From: CAZGSV01 sp964528605
GTDB lineage: Bacteria; Armatimonadota; Zipacnadia; CAZGSV01
Reading direction: 5' to 3'
Length of the DNA stretch: 5,128 nucleotides
Assembly (NCBI GenBank): GCA_964528605.1
Contig: CAZGSV010000164.1
Location: 1-5,128 of the forward strand
Every line of letters starts with the position of its first letter. Positions within the stretch are counted from its first letter, which is position 1. Of the stretch, positions 1 through 5,128 are shown one piece after another. The notes below the pieces were generated by a model, which was not told the DNA's origin, did not search any database, and saw nothing but the letters and a program-made list of their open reading frames with translations. Both the position numbers and the translations under genes were made by a program.

Positions 1-1544
1 GCGGCGTGGATCAACTCAATGGCTGCGGCGATATCGAGCGCCCCTGGACGCACCGTAATCGGCTTCGCGCCGCCGCGCGCCTGCGCTAGCCACCGGACGG
101 AGTTGCTCAGCAGCACCGGAAAGCCGACGCGCAGGGGCAGGTCCGAATCCAGGAAGTTCCACCCGAACGCGAGCGCCCGCAACTCGGCTCTCTCCTGCGC
201 CACGACCACGGCCCGGTCGCCCGCGCGCGCCAGAACCGTTGCCCCGGCTGCGGGCTCGAGCGCCCGAGCCTTGGCGATCTGCACCGCGCTCAAGTTCACG
301 TAGCGGAGCACCGGGTGTTGCGAATCCCACTGGGTGATAGTCGGCGACGCAATCTTTTGACCGAGCGTGACCGGCTGGCCCCAGCCCTCCGCTGCTATCA
401 GCATCACGGCGCCCGAGGCCGGCGCCGCCGGAGGCGTTACCCGGTCGAACACCAACACATCGTACTTGGTGTAGGCTGCCGTCGCTTCCTCCGCCGAGAG
501 GCCGGCGGCCTTGAAGACCTTGACCTCCGGCAGCACCACCAGCGCCTGCTCCAAGAAGAGGTTCCCCGGGGTGACCAGCAGCACCGACAATGGCGCGGCC
601 GGCTCGGCAAAGGCGTAGGCCACGTTGTCAGCGGGCAAGTCGTCCTGCACCTCGAGGTCGGCCCGCAGCACTCCGGCCTTCTTCAGCGCCAGGCCATACG
701 TCTCAACCCGATTCTCTCCAGGCCGCAACTCCACCTGCTCCGCATCGAGCAAGTCCTCCCCCTGATAGAGCGAGACGACGCACTGCTTGGCTTGCGGTGC
801 ATAGTTCTTGAGGCGCAGAAACACCTGGTGCTCTTTCGCCCCGGGGGGGCGTGCGGCCTCGAAGGCCAGAATGGCCACGTTGTCGTTGCGCCGGCCCAGG
901 CGCAGGAAACGAATCTCCGCCGGCGAAGCCACGCTCGGCAGGGGGGGGAAGGCGCCGTCGCTGAGAACGTACACGCGCGCCTTGGGCCGTTTCCCTGCTA
1001 GGCTGAGCGCCAGCAGCAGCCCGTCGCGCATGTTGGTGGGGCAGTCGGTGGGCTGGGCCGCCTTGAGGGCCGCCAGCAGCCTGCGTCGGTCACCGGAGAA
1101 GGGCAGGGCGACGGAGGCGCGCGCGGCCGTCACCACCAGCGCCGCCTCGTCCCTGCGGCCCATTGCTTTGACGATCTCGGCCGCTCGCTGCTTTGCCTGC
1201 TCGAGGCGCGTACCGCCCTCGTCTTTGGCCTGCATGCTCGCCGAGGCGTCCAGCACGATCACGGTGCTCCGCCCGGCCAGTCGCCGCGCCATCACGTAGG
1301 GCGCCGCCAGGCCCGCCACCAGCGCCGTCAGCGCCGCCAGTTGCAGCAGCAGCAGGAGATTGCGCCGCAGTTTCTGGAAGGGCGCGTTGGCCTGCACGTC
1401 CTGCACGGCCCGCCGCCACAGGAAGACCGAGGGGATGATGACCTCTCGCCGGCGGAGGCGCAGTAGGTAAAGCAGAATGATGATGCCCGCGAGCGGCAAG
1501 AGCGCGAGCAGCGCCAGGGGCGCCAGCAACTGCACCAGCCTCAC
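1..1544 (-). CDS. BatA-type membrane protein with VWA domain, 3' end outside window
   Basis: The frame runs open from GTG 1544 to the left edge: 514 codons plus two bases, with no stop. N-terminal hydrophobic segments lie at about 6-28 and 63-84, with a strongly basic loop (R-L-R-R-R, W-R-R, K-L-R-R) between them. This is the usual BatA N-terminal layout. A VWA domain follows with an intact MIDAS: D-A-S-A-S (D99, S101, S103), a Thr at 166 or 170, and D196 in L-S-D-G. Beyond it, about 240-310 resembles a beta-rich domain ending in D-D-L-P-A-D-N. Residues 318-486 resemble the glutamine-amidotransferase-like tail of large BatA/VWA proteins, including H-P-V-L, L-D-S-D-L-P-L-R and F-P-V-L-L-S-N-S-V-R-W-L. 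The basic loop places the VWA domain outside the membrane. Such proteins usually end with further sequence and a membrane helix, missing here. It is likely an envelope partner of the MoxR machine. The domain call is secure for the VWA and tentative for the tail. Confidence 0.92.
   Translation of the reverse strand, partial: MRLVQLLAPLALLALLPLAGIIILLYLLRLRRREVIIPSVFLWRRAVQDVQANAPFQKLRRNLLLLLQLAALTALVAGLAAPYVMARRLAGRSTVIVLDASASMQAKDEGGTRLEQAKQRAAEIVKAMGRRDEAALVVTAARASVALPFSGDRRRLLAALKAAQPTDCPTNMRDGLLLALSLAGKRPKARVYVLSDGAFPPLPSVASPAEIRFLRLGRRNDNVAILAFEAARPPGAKEHQVFLRLKNYAPQAKQCVVSLYQGEDLLDAEQVELRPGENRVETYGLALKKAGVLRADLEVQDDLPADNVAYAFAEPAAPLSVLLVTPGNLFLEQALVVLPEVKVFKAAGLSAEEATAAYTKYDVLVFDRVTPPAAPASGAVMLIAAEGWGQPVTLGQKIASPTITQWDSQHPVLRYVNLSAVQIAKARALEPAAGATVLARAGDRAVVVAQERAELRALAFGWNFLDSDLPLRVGFPVLLSNSVRWLAQARGGAKPITVRPGALDIAAAIELIHA
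1541..1544 (-). other. GTGA stop/start overlap coupling DUF58 and BatA-type genes
   Basis: On the minus strand the four bases GTGA contain the GTG start of the VWA gene (1544-1542) and the TGA stop of the DUF58 gene (1543-1541). No good Shine-Dalgarno sequence precedes the GTG, only a weak AAGTGG. Terminating ribosomes probably re-initiate here, keeping the two VWA proteins in similar amounts. An in-frame GTG three codons later (1535) is a less likely alternative start. Confidence 0.8.
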
Positions 1545-2446
1545 CTGACCACTTGTAGTCGCCGCAGCGACTTGAGAATCACGTCCTCCACCGACTCATC
1601 GGTGACGACGAAGAGGTGGGAGAAGCCGTAGCGGTGGCACGTCTTGCGCACCGCGGTGAGGAACTCGTCGCGCTCCCGCAGGTAGCGCCGGAGCACCGAG
1701 GCGCCCATTGTCACCTCGCGCGCCTGTCCCGTCTCCGAGTCCACCAGCCGCAGGTCCCCCTGCGCCGTCGGCTGGAACTCCTCGCGAGAGAAGACCTGCA
1801 GCGCGCAGCAGTCCCCCCCCGCCGCGCCCAGCCGCGATATCGCCGCCTCCCAGTCGGGCGAGAGCAGGTCCGAGACCACAAAGGTGATACCGGGCGCGGG
1901 CGCCGTGTTCAGCAGCCACTTGCTCGCCCCGCTCAGCACCGTGCCGCCCTCCGGCCTCAGCCGCGCCAGCCATTCGAACAACTCGGGCGCGCAACCCTGC
2001 CCTCGGTAGATGCGCGAGTTGCGCCCCTCGCCCTCCGCGTGCGCGAACAAGACCACGCGATCCCCGCTGCACAAGGCGATGTAGGCGAGCGCCGCCGCCG
2101 CCTGCACGCTCCAGGCGAACTTGGTGGGCGAGCCGAAGTCCATCGAGCGGGAGGTATCCAGCAGAAGGTAAACGTGCAGGTCCTCCTCCTCCATGAACAG
2201 TTTGAGGAAGAGGCGCTGCAAGCGCGCGTAAGCGTTCCAGTCCAGGTAGCGCAGGTCGTCTCCGGGCGTGTAGGAGCGGAAGTCGGCGAACTCGACCGAG
2301 GTGCCCTTGCGCGCCGAGCGCCGCTCGCCTTTCGTGCGGCCCACCATGATCCGGCGCGAGGCTATCGCCGCCTGCTCCAAGCGACGCAGGAACTGCGGCG
2401 AGAGCAGATACGATCGCGTGGAACGGGTGGCCGCGGGGCCGCTCAT
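1541..2446 (-). CDS. DUF58 (VWA-like fold) protein, short soluble form
   Basis: This 301-residue protein carries the DUF58 signature: G-x-S-V-E-F-A-D-F-R (about 48-57), then Y-T-P-G-D-D-L-R-Y-L-D-W (59-70), then the A-R and L-F-M-E-E-E run leading into the MIDAS motif D-T-S-R-S (D97, S99, S101). T169 (in G-G-T) and D193 (in V-V-S-D-L-L) are well placed to complete the metal site, so this VWA-like domain looks able to bind a divalent cation. Longer DUF58 proteins have two N-terminal membrane helices; this one has none and should be cytoplasmic, beside MoxR. It starts with ATG 7 bases after the moxR stop with only a weak GAGCGGG-like ribosome site, which suggests coupled translation. Its stop overlaps the next start. 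DUF58 proteins next to moxR are taken to be MoxR partners or adaptors, but no biochemical role can be read here. Confidence 0.95.
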   Translation of the reverse strand: MSGPAATRSTRSYLLSPQFLRRLEQAAIASRRIMVGRTKGERRSARKGTSVEFADFRSYTPGDDLRYLDWNAYARLQRLFLKLFMEEEDLHVYLLLDTSRSMDFGSPTKFAWSVQAAAALAYIALCSGDRVVLFAHAEGEGRNSRIYRGQGCAPELFEWLARLRPEGGTVLSGASKWLLNTAPAPGITFVVSDLLSPDWEAAISRLGAAGGDCCALQVFSREEFQPTAQGDLRLVDSETGQAREVTMGASVLRRYLRERDEFLTAVRKTCHRYGFSHLFVVTDESVEDVILKSLRRLQVVR

Positions 2447-2453
2447 CGCCCGC

Positions 2454-3485
2454 TCACACCGGTATGTCCTTCTCCGCCTTGTGATCCAGGCTTCCCACTG
2501 CCTCGTCCACCAGCGTGTCCGCTTCCACTCCCTCGGCGCGGCCCTCGAAGTTCAGTACCAGCCGGTGCCGCAGCGAGGGCAGGGCGGAGGCGCGAATGTC
2601 CTCCACGGCCACGTTGAAGCGCTTGTCCATGAGCGCCCGCACCTTCCCGGAGAGGATGAGCGCCTGCGCCGCCCGAGGGCTCGCCCCGTAGCGCACAAAG
2701 CGCCTCACGGCCTCGGGCGCTTCCTCCTTGTCCGGATGGGTCGCCAGCACCAGCCGCAGCGCGAACTCCTGCACGTGCTGCGCCACCGCTACCTGCCTGG
2801 CCACCGCGCTCAGTGACAGGATCTCCTCCCGCGTCGCCACCGTGTGCGCTCGCGGCACCTCGGCGCCCGTGGTCCGGTTCATGATCTCGTGCAACTCGCT
2901 CAGGTTCGGGAACTCCACTTTGATCTTGAAGAGGAAGCGGTCGAGTTGCGCCTCGGGCAGCGGGTAAGTGCCCTCCATCTCAATGGGGTTCTGGGTGGCA
3001 AAAACCAAGAACGGCTCCTCCAGCAGGCGCGAGGTTCCCGCCACCGTGACCGAGTGCTCCTGCATCGCCTCCAGCAGCGCCGACTGGGTCTTCGGGGTGG
3101 CCCGGTTTATCTCGTCCGCCAGCACCACGTTGGCGAACACCGGCCCGGGCTGAAACTGGAACTCGCGCTCGCCCGTCGGCTTCTCCCAGAGCACCACGGT
3201 GCCGGTGATGTCCGCCGGCATCAGGTCGGGGGTGAACTGGATGCGCGAGAAGCGCAAGTCCAACGCGTCCGCGAGCGTGCGCACCAGCAGCGTCTTGCCC
3301 AGGCCCGGCACGCCCTCCAACAGCACGTGCCCCCCCACGAGCAGCGCGATCAGTGTGTTCGCCACCACCTGCTCCATCCCCACGATGACGCGGCCCACCT
3401 CGGTCGTCAGGCCATCAACCAGCCCGCGGAACCGGGCCGCTTGCCGCTCCGCTTCCTCTTGCGTCTGTATCACCGAGTCTCCCAA
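2454..3485 (-). CDS. moxR: MoxR-family AAA+ ATPase
   Basis: This 343-residue protein has the normal length and full motif set of the MoxR group of AAA+ ATPases. Walker A is GVPGLGKT (58-65). Walker B is V-L-A-D-E-I-N (121-127, with D124 and E125). Sensor 1 lies in A-T-Q-N-P-I-E (N166). The L-D-R-F arginine (R183) is the likely arginine finger. Sensor 2 is G-A-S-P-R-A (R271), followed by the C-terminal L-R-H-R-L-V-L-N-F-E stretch (305-314). No membrane segment is seen, so it should be a cytoplasmic ring ATPase. Family members act as chaperone-like motors with VWA-domain partners, in envelope stress or in metal-centre and complex maturation. The start is TTG at 3485, chosen because of the AAGGAGG sequence 7 bases upstream. 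The stop lies 7 bases before the DUF58 start, typical of an operon. The family call is secure; the symbol is the family name, and the substrate is unknown. Confidence 0.97.
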   Translation of the reverse strand: MGDSVIQTQEEAERQAARFRGLVDGLTTEVGRVIVGMEQVVANTLIALLVGGHVLLEGVPGLGKTLLVRTLADALDLRFSRIQFTPDLMPADITGTVVLWEKPTGEREFQFQPGPVFANVVLADEINRATPKTQSALLEAMQEHSVTVAGTSRLLEEPFLVFATQNPIEMEGTYPLPEAQLDRFLFKIKVEFPNLSELHEIMNRTTGAEVPRAHTVATREEILSLSAVARQVAVAQHVQEFALRLVLATHPDKEEAPEAVRRFVRYGASPRAAQALILSGKVRALMDKRFNVAVEDIRASALPSLRHRLVLNFEGRAEGVEADTLVDEAVGSLDHKAEKDIPV

Positions 3486-3492
3486 GGCAAGG

Positions 3493-3499
3493 CCTCCTT
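3493..3499 (-). promoter_or_regulatory. Strong Shine-Dalgarno site that fixes the TTG start of moxR
   Basis: The minus strand reads AAGGAGG here, close to the full anti-16S complement, followed by exactly 7 bases and then TTG at 3485-3483. The next in-frame candidate start (GTG, codon 5) would be 19 bases away, too far. This site therefore supports the non-ATG start. It is the clearest ribosome binding site in the window; the next two genes have only weak ones. Confidence 0.85.
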
Positions 3500-3504
3500 C
3501 GCTC

Positions 3505-3522
3505 GCCCGCCGTACGGCGGGC
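3505..3522 (-). repeat. Perfect 18-bp GC palindrome (RNA hairpin) between coiled-coil gene and moxR
   Basis: Bases 3505-3522 are their own reverse complement: two 7-base arms (GCCCGCC and GGCGGGC) around GTAC. In the transcript this would form a 7-bp, all-G:C stem with a GUAC loop. It lies between the stop at 3542 and the moxR Shine-Dalgarno sequence, ending 5 bases before it. No U-tract follows, so it is not a standard intrinsic terminator. It could be a processing or stability element that sets the relative levels of the flanking genes, a modulator of moxR translation, or one copy of a dispersed REP-like palindrome. The palindrome is seen directly; its role is inference. Confidence 0.6.
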
Positions 3523-3541
3523 TACCGGCGGCGGCGCGGCG

Positions 3542-5128
3542 CTACTTGGTTCCCGACTGCAGGGCGTTGAAGTAGTCGCGCACCGTGCCCCGATAGGCCG
3601 GCGGAACCTCCTCGCGCGACAGTGCCTCCTCCTCCGCCTTCGAGTACTCCGGCAGCACCTCGTAGTAGGGCACCCGGGACTCCGTCACTTTCTCGGGCGC
3701 CCCTTTCTCCGTGATGGCCATCATTTCCCCCTGCGGCCGCACCTGACCCGGCACCCGTTCCACGCTGCCCGAGGTGGCCGTGGTGCGCGGCGCATATAGG
3801 GACGCCGCCGGCGCGTTCGGTGGAATGGACTTCTGACTCCCTTGGTCAGGCCCGACGCCCAAACCGGACTCGGCGCTCTCGCTCCTCGTCGGGCTCCCCA
3901 GTTGCGAGCCCTTGAGACCCTCCGCGGCGGCCGCCAGCGCCCCCTTGCACTCCCCGCACGCCTTAGCCAGCCCCAGCGCCTTCAACTTCCCCTCGCACTT
4001 CTTCAGCCCTTGGGCCAAGCATTTCTTGGCGCCCTCGCAATCGCCCTTCTTTAGGCATTCGGCTGCTTCCTTCAGGCACTCGGAGAGTTCCTCGAGATCG
4101 GTATTCTCCAGCGCCTTCGCCAACTCCTCGAGTTCTTTTGCCAACTCCTCCAACTGCTCCTTGGTCAACTCGCCCGACAACTCGGTTGCCAACTCGCTGA
4201 GTTTGTCCAGCGCCTTTTGCAGGTCCTGGTTCGCCAGCGCCTCAGACAGCGCCGCCGGCAAGTCGAGCGCCGGCTGTTCTTGTTCGCCGAGCGCCGTGGC
4301 CTCCTGATTCAGTTGCTTCGCGAGATTCCGCAGTTCCGAAGGATTCTTTGCCTGCGCCGCCTTGCGCGCCAGGTCTTGGAGCCTCTTCGCCTCCTCCTGC
4401 TTGCCGCGCTGCGCGGCGCGCTTCGCCAACTGCTCCGCTTTGGTGGCCAGCGCCTCCTGCCCCGCCTGCTTCAGTTGCTCCGCGGCCTTTTCGGCGGTCT
4501 TGAGCGGGGGCGGAGCGGCGCGTTTCTCCAAAGCCTCCAGTTCCTTCTCCATTGCCTTCAGGCTGAGCAGCGCCTGCTTCTTGTCCAGTCGCCCCTGGCG
4601 CAGCTGCTGCGCTAGTTTCTGTAGGCGGCGCGCCATCTCCTTCGCTTGCAGGTCCGCGCCCTTCTTCGCCTCTTGGTCCAGTTTCTTCGCCACTGGTTCT
4701 ACCTTGGCCGCCACCCGCCTGAGCGCCGCTTTCTCCTCGCGCTCGCGCTGCGCCACCAGCAAGGGCGGGATGGGCAGCGCCTGGGCCAGTACGAGCGCCG
4801 CCACGCAGGCCGCCGCTGCCTTGGTGGAACGATAGGCCCGCACCGGGTAGGCGTCCCGAGGCTGCGCGCTCCTGATGTGCGCTACCGCGTCCATCACCAT
4901 CGCCTGCTGCATCCCCGACTGTCCCGCCGCGCGCACCAGGTGCGCCGCGGTCGCCAGCCGGTCGCGCAGGCCCAGCCGCCGGTCAGCGCTCACCGCCATG
5001 GCCTCGTCGGGCAGTGGCCATAATGCCGCCGCCACCAATGCCCCCGCGGCTACCAAGCCCAGCGCCACCTCCGGGAGCAACGGCGGATACCAGACACCCT
5101 TCAGCCGCAGGCCAACCACCGCCACAGC
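3542..5128 (-). CDS. Membrane-anchored coiled-coil protein with cysteine cluster, 5' end outside window
   Basis: The frame is open from the right edge to a TAG at 3544-3542, giving 528 visible residues. A GTG at 5125 could be a start, but the frame continues to the window edge with no ribosome site in view, so I treat the gene as 5'-partial. Numbering from that GTG: a hydrophobic segment at about 20-37, an Arg-rich linker with a D-R-R-L-G-L-R-D-R-L-A-T-A stretch (48-60), a second hydrophobic segment at about 102-124, then a long helical, Lys/Glu/Ala/Gln/Leu-rich coiled coil (about 127-405). Within it are seven Cys (350, 357, 363, 369, 377, 390, 393). A Gly/Ser/Pro-rich, probably disordered stretch follows (about 406-470), then a C-terminal motif with P509, Y511, R512, V515, R516, Y518 and F519. 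From memory, comparable large proteins precede MoxR operons in several phyla, but I cannot assign a function. The positive linker implies that the coiled coil is extracytoplasmic. A scaffold or partner role for the MoxR/VWA proteins is inference. Confidence 0.85.
   Translation of the reverse strand, partial: AVAVVGLRLKGVWYPPLLPEVALGLVAAGALVAAALWPLPDEAMAVSADRRLGLRDRLATAAHLVRAAGQSGMQQAMVMDAVAHIRSAQPRDAYPVRAYRSTKAAAACVAALVLAQALPIPPLLVAQREREEKAALRRVAAKVEPVAKKLDQEAKKGADLQAKEMARRLQKLAQQLRQGRLDKKQALLSLKAMEKELEALEKRAAPPPLKTAEKAAEQLKQAGQEALATKAEQLAKRAAQRGKQEEAKRLQDLARKAAQAKNPSELRNLAKQLNQEATALGEQEQPALDLPAALSEALANQDLQKALDKLSELATELSGELTKEQLEELAKELEELAKALENTDLEELSECLKEAAECLKKGDCEGAKKCLAQGLKKCEGKLKALGLAKACGECKGALAAAAEGLKGSQLGSPTRSESAESGLGVGPDQGSQKSIPPNAPAASLYAPRTTATSGSVERVPGQVRPQGEMMAITEKGAPEKVTESRVPYYEVLPEYSKAEEEALSREEVPPAYRGTVRDYFNALQSGTK

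Noticed and set aside
941..948. Homopolymer runs of seven or eight G/C (843-849, 941-948, 1813-1820) as phase-variation sites
   Set aside because: All three lie inside frames that read through intact, and runs of this length arise readily from Pro and Gly codons in GC-rich DNA. Without reads showing length variants there is no support.
315..1001. Plus-strand open frame of 228 codons near the left edge
   Set aside because: It is antisense to the BatA-type VWA gene, whose frame is uninterrupted and carries an intact MIDAS. The product is Arg-rich and low in complexity, so it is a shadow.
1616..2617. Plus-strand open frame of 333 codons opposite the DUF58 and moxR genes
   Set aside because: It lies antisense to a gene with clear DUF58 motifs. 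Its product is Arg/Gln/Leu/Pro-rich with no recognisable domain, as expected for a shadow frame in GC-rich DNA.
3505..3522. Palindrome as an intrinsic terminator after the coiled-coil gene
   Set aside because: No U-tract follows on the minus strand, and the moxR ribosome site begins only 5 bases later in a same-direction gene cluster.
2844..3575. Plus-strand open frame of 243 codons opposite moxR
   Set aside because: The opposite strand encodes every AAA+ motif of MoxR. This frame also crosses the intergenic gap and has no family resemblance.
3947..4078. Cysteine cluster as a ferredoxin-type iron-sulfur site
   Set aside because: There is only one C-x-x-C pair and no C-x-x-C-x-x-C pattern. 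The surrounding sequence is helical coiled coil rather than a ferredoxin fold.

Overview
The window is GC-rich (roughly two-thirds G+C by eye) and fully coding on the minus strand, apart from two short gaps of 56 and 7 bases. It holds four co-oriented genes that read from the right edge to the left edge. The first is open at its 5' end and the last is open at its 3' end, so neither the operon promoter nor its terminator is inside the window. No RNA gene, mobile element or CRISPR array was seen.

In transcription order the genes are: (1) a membrane-anchored, Lys/Glu/Ala/Gln-rich coiled-coil protein with a run of seven cysteines and a conserved-looking C-terminal P-x-x-Y-R-x-x-V-R-x-Y-F motif (right edge to 3542); (2) a MoxR-family AAA+ ATPase (3485-2454) with a TTG start behind a strong Shine-Dalgarno sequence; (3) a short, soluble DUF58 protein with an intact MIDAS metal-binding motif (2446-1541); (4) a BatA-type protein with two N-terminal membrane segments and a von Willebrand factor A (VWA) domain (1544 to the left edge). 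Genes 3 and 4 overlap by four bases (GTGA).

This is a recognisable MoxR/DUF58/BatA-type locus. In such loci the MoxR ATPase is thought to act as a chaperone-like motor working with VWA-domain partners, often in envelope stress or in maturation of a metal-dependent complex. The physiological substrate is unknown for most lineages and cannot be read here. By the positive-inside rule, the BatA-type VWA domain and the coiled coil both lie outside the cytoplasmic membrane, while MoxR and DUF58 are cytoplasmic. The locus therefore looks like a two-sided membrane machine.

The organism cannot be named. GC-rich DNA, GTG and TTG starts, and a long coiled-coil protein ahead of MoxR would fit an uncultured lineage such as Armatimonadota or Planctomycetota, but this is a low-confidence guess. 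I do not see a wholly new system. The least understood part is the coiled-coil protein with its cysteine ladder and C-terminal motif.
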